Assembly: GCF_001440035.1 (NCBI RefSeq)
Contig: NZ_LJYG01000047.1
Coordinates: forward strand, 233,347-297,346
DNA: 64,000 bases
DNA from: Bradyrhizobium manausense
Lineage (GTDB): Bacteria > Pseudomonadota > Alphaproteobacteria > Rhizobiales > Xanthobacteraceae
Reading direction: 5' to 3'
In this document: piece by piece, positions 8,367 through 16,230 of the stretch
How the letters are laid out: every line of letters starts with the position of its first letter
Position numbering within the stretch: the stretch's first letter is position 1
Translations under genes and position numbers: made by a program
Notes under the pieces: generated by a model
Databases searched by the model: none
The model's input: only the letters and a program-made list of their open reading frames with translations
Told to the model about the DNA's origin: nothing

Positions 8367-10730
8367 TCAAGCTGCCCGCTTCTTTGCCATCGGTATGTAA
8401 CCTGCCGGCTGCCACGGCCTTGCGGCATCCCAATAACCCTTGCCGTGAAAGCGCACGACTTCGGGCCGCCTGATCGCCATGCGGCGCAGATATGAGATCG
8501 GGTCAGAAGACGCGATGGCGATCCGCTTCTTTGCGAGGCCGGCTATGATGTCGTCTGGCATCATAGGAGATTTTGCCTGTCGGACGCTCGCAACGATCTC
8601 GTCGTCCACCATGTCGTGATAACTCGGGATCTTGCGATCGGCGAGGAATATGCGGCCCATGAACGCTCGCCGCCGTAACCACCACCCGGCACCGACAATG
8701 TACGCGAACTCGAGCTTCTCCTCGTTCATGGTAGCGTAGAAGAACCGATCCGTGTCGGAGGGGCCCAGCCGCACATTGTTCTCGCGCAGCAGTAGGAGGA
8801 GTTCCTTGGTTCCGATCGGACGGTCGGCCTCTTCGAGAATCCGCCGCGTTTCCTCGATGACGGCGTTTCGAGGTGGCGGCGGCATGTCCAGCGAGACCTC
8901 GCCGTGCTCCAGCTTCTCCAGGAAAGGGGCGACCTCGGCACGCAAGTAACCTGAGCTGAGGCACTTCTCGAGCTTTCTATCCGGCTTGAAGCCAGCGCGT
9001 TCGATCTGTTCCTTCAGCGTCCGGAAGTAACCGCCGATCCGCTCCTTGATCTCGCCCATCATGATGAACTTTCTCGCGAACGCCTCAACGTGCCTCGCGG
9101 GCAAGGCTTTCGCGCTCGGCTCAACGCCCGGAAACATGCTTAGGCCGATCGCAAGCCTGAGTCCGCGGGCGTTCAAACGCATGAGACGCGCAGCCGCAGC
9201 GAACGACACCATCTCGCCGGTCGTGGGCTTCACCGCCGCGTCAAGCTCTAATTTATCAATGAACATCCCCTGAAGGCCGACACCCTCTTTCAGCCGTTCA
9301 CGTATGCGTAGCTTGCCGTCGAGGATCAGACGTACGCAGCCTCCGATCGTCGCAGCCCGACCGCGCCCAAGCCGCGACATCGCGAGCAAGCCCTCCGACG
9401 ACTTGTTGACGATCTTCGCGCCTCCGGTCAGCTTCCTGAGGAGGTCATCCACGTCGGCCGGCCGAAACACGAAGACATGACGTGGACCGCCGCCCTTTAG
9501 CGCTGGCACCAACGAACCGTTGCTCATGATCTCGCGAATCGCCTGCAGGCCGATGCCGAGACGCGCCTGCGTCTCCTCCAGCGACAATGCTCCTTTTAAA
9601 TCACGTGCGATCCGCGCAACTTCATCGACCGGGAACGACAAATGGCGACCCGAACGACGGTCTGGCGAAATCAGGCCGAGCGCCAAGCCGATGTTCCGCA
9701 TCGCAAACACAGACGTTCCGGCCTTTGCTGCAGCCGCCTTGAGCGATAGTTTGCGTCTGGCCCGGTCGGGCAACTTGCCGAGACGTACCCCCGGCACCAC
9801 GGGAAAGCGTGCAGCGCCGTGAAGAAGGATGGCCTGCGCCAACGAGGGCGAAAATTGCGCGCTCCGCTTGTGATTGAACCAATGATAGAGCCACCCGTAA
9901 CAACGTCCGAAGCCGTCGTCCGGCTTGCCGCCCTGCGCGAGGTAGCCGTCGTAGATGCGGGTAAGCAGCTCTTCGACCTTGTTGTCAGCCAAGACCTCAA
10001 ACCCGCCCGCTTGTACGATCCCGAGCGGAACGCCCAGAGTCTTCGCTGAACGCCATGTGCGGCTGTAGCCCTCGCAAGCCGAACCGATGCGTTCTAACAT
10101 CTTGAATACGTCGGGCATTGGAAGCGCATCGAGGACCGGGACGGCCTCGCCCGATCCGACGCCGAAACGCGACAAGATGTAGGCGTCCGACCGCAGCACT
10201 TTCGCATCGGCCGGCCGACGCTCGAACCGATAGCGGTCCTGCGCGCCGCAATCCGTACAGATCGACACGCCGCCATCTCGCCAACTCAACTCGGCCCCGC
10301 ACGGACACGTCCCAACTAATTCCAACTGGTGCCTTGGACACGTGGACACCGGGACAAGGTCCCACCAGAAACGATGGTGATCGGATTCCGCGATGCACCC
10401 GGGACAGAGCCTGCGCACGCCGAAATGCAGGTACTTGTCGACCACGTGGCCGCGGAGAACTAGCTTGTCGTCGTCCCGAAGCAGCGGGCTGTTCGCAAGA
10501 AGCGCGGCCGGCGTCGTCCTCCCTTCCGCAGCCAGCCGGTTGATGTGCTCCGGGACTCCGCGCGCGATGCCGGCACGCCGGACGCCGACGTCCATGACGG
10601 TGCTGTCGGTCGACGGATGGCCGTTCTCCTCGGCCATGCGCAGGAGAAAACCGAGCGCGCTCTCCTCCGGGCGCACTTCATCCCACGCATAAAGCCCGAT
10701 CGGCCGCCGATGCGACGTTCCGAACATCAA
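8367..10730 (-). CDS. tniQ: TniQ/TnsD-family target selector
   Basis: 787 residues. The N-terminal 170 residues are TniQ-like and carry paired zinc-finger cysteines and histidines (CPGC near 113, then CPRHQLELVGTCPCG and CTDCG to about 165). The long C-terminal extension with predicted helix-turn-helix stretches gives a size closer to TnsD than to the short TniQ of Tn5053-like elements. In Tn7-type elements this protein binds an attachment sequence and recruits TnsC. It overlaps tnsC by four bases (ATGA), so the two are translationally coupled. It is the last gene of the module and faces the end-like repeat. No Cas genes are present, so RNA-guided targeting is not supported. Confidence 0.88.
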   Translation of the reverse strand: MMFGTSHRRPIGLYAWDEVRPEESALGFLLRMAEENGHPSTDSTVMDVGVRRAGIARGVPEHINRLAAEGRTTPAALLANSPLLRDDDKLVLRGHVVDKYLHFGVRRLCPGCIAESDHHRFWWDLVPVSTCPRHQLELVGTCPCGAELSWRDGGVSICTDCGAQDRYRFERRPADAKVLRSDAYILSRFGVGSGEAVPVLDALPMPDVFKMLERIGSACEGYSRTWRSAKTLGVPLGIVQAGGFEVLADNKVEELLTRIYDGYLAQGGKPDDGFGRCYGWLYHWFNHKRSAQFSPSLAQAILLHGAARFPVVPGVRLGKLPDRARRKLSLKAAAAKAGTSVFAMRNIGLALGLISPDRRSGRHLSFPVDEVARIARDLKGALSLEETQARLGIGLQAIREIMSNGSLVPALKGGGPRHVFVFRPADVDDLLRKLTGGAKIVNKSSEGLLAMSRLGRGRAATIGGCVRLILDGKLRIRERLKEGVGLQGMFIDKLELDAAVKPTTGEMVSFAAAARLMRLNARGLRLAIGLSMFPGVEPSAKALPARHVEAFARKFIMMGEIKERIGGYFRTLKEQIERAGFKPDRKLEKCLSSGYLRAEVAPFLEKLEHGEVSLDMPPPPRNAVIEETRRILEEADRPIGTKELLLLLRENNVRLGPSDTDRFFYATMNEEKLEFAYIVGAGWWLRRRAFMGRIFLADRKIPSYHDMVDDEIVASVRQAKSPMMPDDIIAGLAKKRIAIASSDPISYLRRMAIRRPEVVRFHGKGYWDAARPWQPAGYIPMAKKRAA

Positions 10731-11890
10731 TCGCGTCCTGCGATCACATCGGCCACACGACGGCGCGAGCGCTTGCTCATGTGTCGCTCCAGTTGCTTTT
10801 TGGCAATTCCCGTTGAGATCAGTTTCTTCTCCCTGATCGAACCGAACCGGTCCATGACTGACGGGAAGTCCATCACAAACCAGTTGTCCTTGTCATCGCA
10901 CCGACTGGATTCGCGATAGGCCTCGGCGAAATGGCTCTTAGTGATCCACGCGGATCCATCGTAGATCGCCAAAGTCGCCGCCTCATATATGAGGGGCATG
11001 ATCCTGCCGATGTAGCCGCCACCAGCCTGATGGATGCGCAGCGCCATGTCTGGCGCGGAGAGCTTCGAGGGCTTATCGAATGGCAAAACGCTATCGGTGC
11101 CTTCCCTATAGTCGATCAGAGCCATCAGCTGGCGGAATTCCGTCGGCTCCTGGACCTCGTCGCCGACCATATTGCCCTTCTTGTCGAGTTCCGGGAAATC
11201 GCCGACCGTGCATCGAAACGGCTCGAGCACGATCTTCTTCTTCACGAGGCGATCGAGCTGGTCGTTCGCGGTCGCCAGATCCAGCGCATGAGTGAGGCCG
11301 ACACAAACCACCTGAACCCGCGACTTGATCAGCAACTTGAAGACGTCGCCGGCGTCGTAGGTGTTCATGTTGCCTTCGACGATGTGCTGTGTCTCGTCGA
11401 AGATGACCATCTTGATACCCTGCTTCTTCACGGCCTTGTTGACGCGAAGCTGCGCCTCTCCGAACTTGTAGCCCACGGGCAAGTTCACTTGGATGGCGTC
11501 CGCCGTATCGCCGAGAAACGAACTGAAGGTTGTGTTTTTGCCCACCAAGACGACCGCGATCGGCCGCTTGAATCCGTTGGCCGTCTCATGAAGGATCGGC
11601 CGCAGATCGGTGCCGGCAATCTCGGGCCGCGACCACTTCCCGGAAGGATCCTCGGCACGAAGCTCCTCGTAGATCCTATCTGTCAACAGGCGCACTCCCG
11701 TGGTCTTCCCTACGCCCGTCTCGCCCACGACAAAGGCCCCGTCACCTTCGGGGCCGGTCCCGGCGGTATCGAATAGCCGAAACAGCCGCTGATCGATCCG
11801 CTGCGAGTCCGCGGTCTCGAACATGCGACGCTTCAGGTGCGCAACGCGATCTCTTGGCTTCCAATCGGCGAATTTCTTCGACTTGTCCAT
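10727..11890 (-). CDS. tnsC: TnsC/TniB-family transposition AAA+ ATPase
   Basis: 387 residues. Walker A is GETGVGKT (residues 56-63) and Walker B is MVIFDETQH (161-169), the arrangement of the TniB/TnsC regulator. In Tn7-family transposition this ATPase polymerises on target DNA, bridges the target selector to the transposase and enforces target choice. It starts five bases after the tnsB stop and overlaps tniQ by four bases, so tnsB, tnsC and tniQ form one transcription unit. The length is nearer to TniB/TnsC of Tn5053/Tn6022-type relatives than to the 555-residue TnsC of Tn7. Confidence 0.9.
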   Translation of the reverse strand: MDKSKKFADWKPRDRVAHLKRRMFETADSQRIDQRLFRLFDTAGTGPEGDGAFVVGETGVGKTTGVRLLTDRIYEELRAEDPSGKWSRPEIAGTDLRPILHETANGFKRPIAVVLVGKNTTFSSFLGDTADAIQVNLPVGYKFGEAQLRVNKAVKKQGIKMVIFDETQHIVEGNMNTYDAGDVFKLLIKSRVQVVCVGLTHALDLATANDQLDRLVKKKIVLEPFRCTVGDFPELDKKGNMVGDEVQEPTEFRQLMALIDYREGTDSVLPFDKPSKLSAPDMALRIHQAGGGYIGRIMPLIYEAATLAIYDGSAWITKSHFAEAYRESSRCDDKDNWFVMDFPSVMDRFGSIREKKLISTGIAKKQLERHMSKRSRRRVADVIAGRD

Positions 11891-11895
11891 TTAGC

Positions 11896-14133
11896 TCAGT
11901 CCTCTTCTGTTGTGCCGCCGTAGTTCATCGGCCTCATCTTGAGTTTTGCCTTCGGGGCGGGCTTCGGTGTGGCCGCCGGCTCGACTGCTTCGTGCCGAGC
12001 CGTGGTGGTAGACGACGCCTGGTCGGCTTGCTCCGGACCGTCGACGGAGGCGTCTCCGACGCCACTCCCGTCGCTGGTCACGGCTTTTTTGTCGCCACCG
12101 GCGGGCACCTTCTCTTTCACGGTCTTCCGTCGGCGCTTCGGGTCCGTGAATGGGGCGTGCGGCTGCAACGGTGGCGACTTCACCTGAGTGATGCCGACCG
12201 TATGCGAGCCCGGAGGTTTCATGCTGGGATCGAGCCGTTCCGGCCGGATCGCGCTCCATGCGGATCCGGCGCTCACGAAGCGCTTGAAGCGCTTCGGCGC
12301 CTTGCCTTTATGGCGCTCGAGAACACGTTCCTTCACGTACTGCCCGATTTCCTCCATGGCGCGGGCGAGCGCCGCTTCTTCGCTCAGTTCGTCGTCCTCC
12401 GCGATACGCCGTCGGAGCTTGGCGATGGTGCACCATTGGTTGAGCGTTAAGCCGCGGGCGTCGGTCGGCTCGACGAGCTCGCCCTCGACCCACATCTCTC
12501 TATGCTCGTCGTAGACGTAGGCGGTCGAGATATCAGTCGGATCTATCCTTACCTGCACGTTCGCGGAGTCCGGTAGGAAGGCACGGGCCTTGGCGAACTC
12601 TGGAGAATCCCAGCGTAGACCCATGTAGCGGATCCCGCTCTGCTGCAGCGAGCGAGGCACCACCAGCCCAGTCATCGGAATCAGCAGCTCGGCGGGCGGC
12701 TCCCGGATCAGCGGTATTTCCTGCAAGCCTTCCTGCCAGGCCCTTGCTGGTGTGCGCTCGAGCTTGCCGTGCTTGGTGTGGTGGTAGACGTCGATCACCC
12801 ATTTGGCGACGATCCAGTTCAACTCGTAGATCGTAAGTACCGCGAATTCCTCGGAGTTGTAGAACTTGCGGTCCTCCCACTTCGACAGCACGGTGCCAGG
12901 AATGGTGTGGATGATTTGCTCTTCAAGCGTTCGGAACCAGCGCTCGATCTTGCCCTTGAACCACGGCTTGCGAGGCGGCGCGTGCTTCAGCTCGAAATCT
13001 AGAGCGACTTTCGCCTGCTCCATGGAATTGGATTTGAAATCCCGACCGTGGTCAGTGATCAACCGTCCCGGGACGCCGAAACAATCCCATGTTCGCTCGA
13101 TCCCGCCCAAACCTGCGATGATCCAGTCCTTCTTCATCACAGCCACGCGCAAGGCGTCCATTACACTGGCCCACGATGGCGGCGCGAAGCTCAGGGAAAA
13201 ACCGACGATGCAGCGCGAGTAGCGATCGAGAATCGCGGTCATCCACGGCCGGCCGGCGATTTGCATCGTGTTCTCGTCGATCACCAGGATGTCCAGCGGG
13301 GTGTGGTCGACCTCCCACTGGCGATTGACGAGGTTGCCCTGGGGCCCAAGCTGCACTGACTGCGCCTGGCGATTGGCCTCCCGCACGTTCGTAGTCGCCA
13401 CCAAGACCTCGAACTTGTTGCGCTCACGCAGCATGCGCGAAAGCAGATTACTTCCGATCCGATTGCCCCTGCCAAGCAGCACCGGCGCCTCGCCGCGCTC
13501 CGCGGCCGCCTTCTTCAGCCGCTCGTTGGCGAGAAGCCGAACCTTGCGAAAGCTCGACGGTGTTGGAACCGCGATCTTTTCGTTGATCAGGCGGTTAATC
13601 TCGTCGATCGCCCATTCCGGATATCGCTGCTCGCGGCGGCCCTTGGCCCAATTGCACGGCACCAATGCGCGCACGTCGCGCCCTGCGGTCACGAAGATCC
13701 GGTACCAGGTTCGCACCTGGCGCGCGGACGGCGCATTCTCCAGCGGGATCTTCCATCGCCCGCAAATGTCCTCGATGATCCGGCGGATGATCTTTTTCTT
13801 TGCCCGCAGGTTCGCCGGCTGGACCTTGTCGAGCTTGCGCACGAACAATGCGCGTGTGAGCGCGGTCTTGCGCTCGACCGGAGTGAAGGTGCCCCAATCG
13901 ATGCGGAGGGTGTGCCTCCTGGCGGTGCTGAGCTTTTGATACGGAGTGTCGTCGCGGAGCCGATAGGCCAGTGCCATCTGCATCTGCGCGATCTCGCTCA
14001 GCACGATCTGGGTGCCCGCCTCCTTGTCATAGAAGACGCGCCCGCCGCTGATGACCGGGCCGGCGGAATACTCTTTGCCGTCGATCCTGACCGGTGCCCC
14101 GGTCTGGATTCTTACGGGTACCTGTACGCTCAT
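11896..14133 (-). CDS. tnsB: TnsB/TniA-family DDE transposase
   Basis: 745 residues with an rve integrase core. The three acidic catalytic residues are visible: Asp276 in WEVDHTPLDI, Asp361 in LITDHGRDF and Glu397 in FKGKIERWF, with the D-35-E spacing of the family. N-terminal helix-turn-helix domains (about 60-230) should bind the element ends. The C-terminal tail, rich in Lys/Pro/Thr (about 640-745), is where TnsB and MuA relatives contact their AAA+ partner. A GGGGG stretch precedes the ATG by about 11 bases. With TnsA this enzyme would make the double-strand cuts for cut-and-paste movement. Confidence 0.93.
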   Translation of the reverse strand: MSVQVPVRIQTGAPVRIDGKEYSAGPVISGGRVFYDKEAGTQIVLSEIAQMQMALAYRLRDDTPYQKLSTARRHTLRIDWGTFTPVERKTALTRALFVRKLDKVQPANLRAKKKIIRRIIEDICGRWKIPLENAPSARQVRTWYRIFVTAGRDVRALVPCNWAKGRREQRYPEWAIDEINRLINEKIAVPTPSSFRKVRLLANERLKKAAAERGEAPVLLGRGNRIGSNLLSRMLRERNKFEVLVATTNVREANRQAQSVQLGPQGNLVNRQWEVDHTPLDILVIDENTMQIAGRPWMTAILDRYSRCIVGFSLSFAPPSWASVMDALRVAVMKKDWIIAGLGGIERTWDCFGVPGRLITDHGRDFKSNSMEQAKVALDFELKHAPPRKPWFKGKIERWFRTLEEQIIHTIPGTVLSKWEDRKFYNSEEFAVLTIYELNWIVAKWVIDVYHHTKHGKLERTPARAWQEGLQEIPLIREPPAELLIPMTGLVVPRSLQQSGIRYMGLRWDSPEFAKARAFLPDSANVQVRIDPTDISTAYVYDEHREMWVEGELVEPTDARGLTLNQWCTIAKLRRRIAEDDELSEEAALARAMEEIGQYVKERVLERHKGKAPKRFKRFVSAGSAWSAIRPERLDPSMKPPGSHTVGITQVKSPPLQPHAPFTDPKRRRKTVKEKVPAGGDKKAVTSDGSGVGDASVDGPEQADQASSTTTARHEAVEPAATPKPAPKAKLKMRPMNYGGTTEED

Positions 14134-14180
14134 TTTCGTTACGCCCCCGTTTCATCGATTCCACGTCAACGGGAATCAAA

Positions 14181-14213
14181 TCGTAAACGCACGCGTTCTG
14201 CGCGCGTTTACGA
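14181..14213. promoter_or_regulatory. Inverted repeat between tnsA and tnsB
   Basis: Ten-base arms tcgtaaacgc (14181-14190) and gcgtttacga (14204-14213) are perfectly inverted around a 13-base GC-rich centre. It fills the 116-base gap between the tnsA stop and the tnsB start. There is no T-run, so an operator or a processing hairpin is more likely than a Rho-independent terminator. It could separate control of tnsA from tnsBC-tniQ. Confidence 0.5.
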
Positions 14214-14249
14214 TCGATTCATCGCAAACGAGTCCTTGCTGGACCCGTC

Positions 14250-14963
14250 TCAGGCGCGGGCGAATTTCGTCGTCCGCGTCCACTCTTCGGCCGGGTCGAG
14301 CAGAAGCTCGCCCCGCCATGTCAGGCGCAACGCCACCGAGAAAGCGTCGACCTCGTTCGGCAGAACCCGCTGCAGGTCGCGGATGCTGCTCTCGCGCGGC
14401 AGGCGCAACACGGCCAACCGCCCGAGCTTCTCCCAGTGCGACGGAAAGTGCGGACCCGCGCAGGTTCGCATCGTTTCCGCGTTGGCGAGACCCGGCTGGA
14501 CCCGGATCTCGTTCTCCGTGGCGAGCTCGAAGCCGAAGCCGCGAGCTTGACAGTGCGTGCGCACCGCCTCCCACTTCGCCTTCACCCAAGCCCGCTCGGA
14601 CTCCTGCCGCCGCTCATCATCCGGATACTCCGGGTAGAGCTCGATGAGCGGCTTGACCTCGACCAGGTCAGGCGAAGGATCCTGCAGTCCGTTGCGGCCC
14701 TTACGAACCCGGACGAAATCCGGAATCCAGTGCCGCAGGTGACCATCGAAGCGGTACGGTAGACCTCCGTTCTGGCCGACATCTACCCTCGGCTGTGGCA
14801 CGATCGACCTCAGAGAGAGGTCGAAAGCGTCGCTAAGGAGCAGCCAGTCCCTCTCGAGCTCCGACTCGAAAGGGACTGACCTGTAGCGGTCCCGGGAGAT
14901 ATTCACGGACCCGATGCCGGGCCCGAAATACCTCCGGAGATCCCGGAGCGACTCGAACGTCAT
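14250..14963 (-). CDS. tnsA: TnsA-family transposon endonuclease
   Basis: 237 residues. The TnsA N-terminal restriction-enzyme-like fold is recognisable: PFESELERDW (residues 31-40), the catalytic aspartate in WIPDF (Asp82) and the VEVK motif (Glu102, Lys104), giving an intact E-D-ExK set. TnsA cuts the 5' strands at the element ends, which with TnsB gives full excision and not cointegrates. Its start overlaps the upstream gene's stop by four bases. The tnsB start lies 116 bases downstream, across an inverted repeat. Confidence 0.85.
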   Translation of the reverse strand: MTFESLRDLRRYFGPGIGSVNISRDRYRSVPFESELERDWLLLSDAFDLSLRSIVPQPRVDVGQNGGLPYRFDGHLRHWIPDFVRVRKGRNGLQDPSPDLVEVKPLIELYPEYPDDERRQESERAWVKAKWEAVRTHCQARGFGFELATENEIRVQPGLANAETMRTCAGPHFPSHWEKLGRLAVLRLPRESSIRDLQRVLPNEVDAFSVALRLTWRGELLLDPAEEWTRTTKFARA

Positions 14964-15415
14964 GCAGCCGGCTCCAGGTGAGCTTCGGTCGCATCGGTCC
15001 GAGCGAGCCAGTCCCTCTCGAGCAAGGACTCGTAGGGAATGGGCCGCTCAGGCGCTGACAGCAGGTGCTTGGCACGACGCAACCAGCTACGGTCGCGATG
15101 CCGCAGGCGATCCGCCGTCCGCCGGCTCAAGCGGGCCAGCCGCTCGGACTCCACTTCGACGAGCACCGAAGCGAGGCGATAGGAACTGCCAAGCAACGGC
15201 GTCACGTCGGAAAGCGTGACCGTCGGCGGACCGCCCTCGGGAGCCGCCGGCAGCGACGTGCTGCCGAGCACCCACCCGGTCTGCCGCTCCGTGCACGTGA
15301 CGCGATAGGACGTCACGAGCTCCGGCTCGGGGTCGACAAGGACGACGAGATCGAGGACCAAGCCTCCGTAGTTCAAATGCACCCCGGTATGGGGCGCAGC
15401 TTCGTTGTTACGCAT
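14960..15415 (-). CDS. Unrecognised tns-operon protein ending in a TnsA-like motif
   Basis: 151 residues from the ATG at 15415, which has GGAGT eight bases upstream; longer in-frame starts to 15538 look less likely. The first 110 residues are not recognised. The final 28 residues (IPYESLLERDWLARTDATE) closely resemble the beginning of the TnsA just downstream (VPFESELERDWLLLSDAFD), then the frame stops, overlapping tnsA by four bases. It may be a fusion with a truncated second TnsA, or a protein that mimics the TnsA N-terminus. Co-translation with TnsA is likely from the ATGA overlap. Confidence 0.6.
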   Translation of the reverse strand: MRNNEAAPHTGVHLNYGGLVLDLVVLVDPEPELVTSYRVTCTERQTGWVLGSTSLPAAPEGGPPTVTLSDVTPLLGSSYRLASVLVEVESERLARLSRRTADRLRHRDRSWLRRAKHLLSAPERPIPYESLLERDWLARTDATEAHLEPAA

Positions 15416-16065
15416 ACGCGTTACTCCGACTGAGGCGGAGCCACCCGGGACCTCTCGGACGAGCCGACTTCGTGGTCGGGATTCGTTCACCATGTCCGGA
15501 GCAAGGCTCCGCCGTTCCCGCAGGCGAAAAACCTGCAAGTTGCTTCCAAGTCGGAGAGGGGCTATGAGCTTGAGCTTCTACCGCGGCGCTCGTTCGCCCT
15601 TCTCCGGGTGATCTTCGGTTGCCGTCTTCGACGCTCCCCGTCGGCAGGGACCAGGTGCGGCCAACACGCTGGTCTTCCCGTCGACGCGAGGGGCGTTTCG
15701 CTTTCAGGCGATGTCGACGACTTCCTCCGCCGCATCGGCAGCGGTCTCGATGTCGCTAGTTCATGGCAAAGCTCTCCCGAGACCGGAGCGCTCGCGCGCC
15801 ACGGCCTTTCCTCAGTTTCGGATATGGGTGGATCCCGCCGAATGTTCTCGACGGGGTTTTCGCCGCTGGCGCTTTCGGCACCTGTCGAAGCGCGGATCTC
15901 GTGATTCCGCTACGCGACTGACGCGAAACCGCCTTTGGGAACGGGGGAAATCATCGGCTACAGCTCCTCTCCGGTCTGGACTGACCGGTCGTCGGGTTAA
16001 CCGCGATTTCGAGGAGACGACCTCTCCGCCGGCTTAGGCCGACGGTCCTTAAGACCTTCGGCCGG
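15416..16065. other. Gene-poor stretch upstream of the tns operon
   Basis: About 650 bases without a convincing gene on either strand. The tns promoter is expected here because the operon reads away from it, but no clear -35/-10 pair was recognised. Apart from the hairpin at 16037-16063 nothing else stands out. Confidence 0.5.
16037..16063. other. Strong GC-rich hairpin
   Basis: Arms ggccgacggtc (16037-16047) and gaccttcggcc (16053-16063) pair with one mismatch around cttaa. It sits just downstream of the minus-strand 54-residue gene. No U-run follows on either strand, so an intrinsic terminator is possible but not proven. Confidence 0.45.
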
Positions 16066-16230
16066 TCAAACTACCGGACGGACGGTGTGCATCGCCCCGA
16101 GGCGCGCAATAAGGATGTGGGTCATGGTGCTCATGACCTTATCGCTAAAGGGAATCCTTGAAGGCTTCCTGCTCGCAATCGCTAAACTTCGAACGATTCG
16201 CTTCTGCAATTCAGCTTGGTCACAAACCAT
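16066..16230 (-). CDS. Small protein overlapping the FtsH-like gene
   Basis: 54 residues, basic and unrecognised. Its ATG at 16230 lies inside the last codons of the FtsH-like gene (11-base overlap) and has a good ribosome site, GGAGGG, about four bases upstream, which supports real translation. The overlap suggests coupling with the protease. No motif is visible, and a chance frame cannot be excluded. Confidence 0.45.
   Translation of the reverse strand: MVCDQAELQKRIVRSLAIASRKPSRIPFSDKVMSTMTHILIARLGAMHTVRPVV

Noticed and set aside
8367..14963. Possible CRISPR-associated Tn7-like transposon
   Set aside because: No cas genes and no regularly spaced repeats were seen anywhere in the window; a large TniQ alone does not imply RNA guidance.
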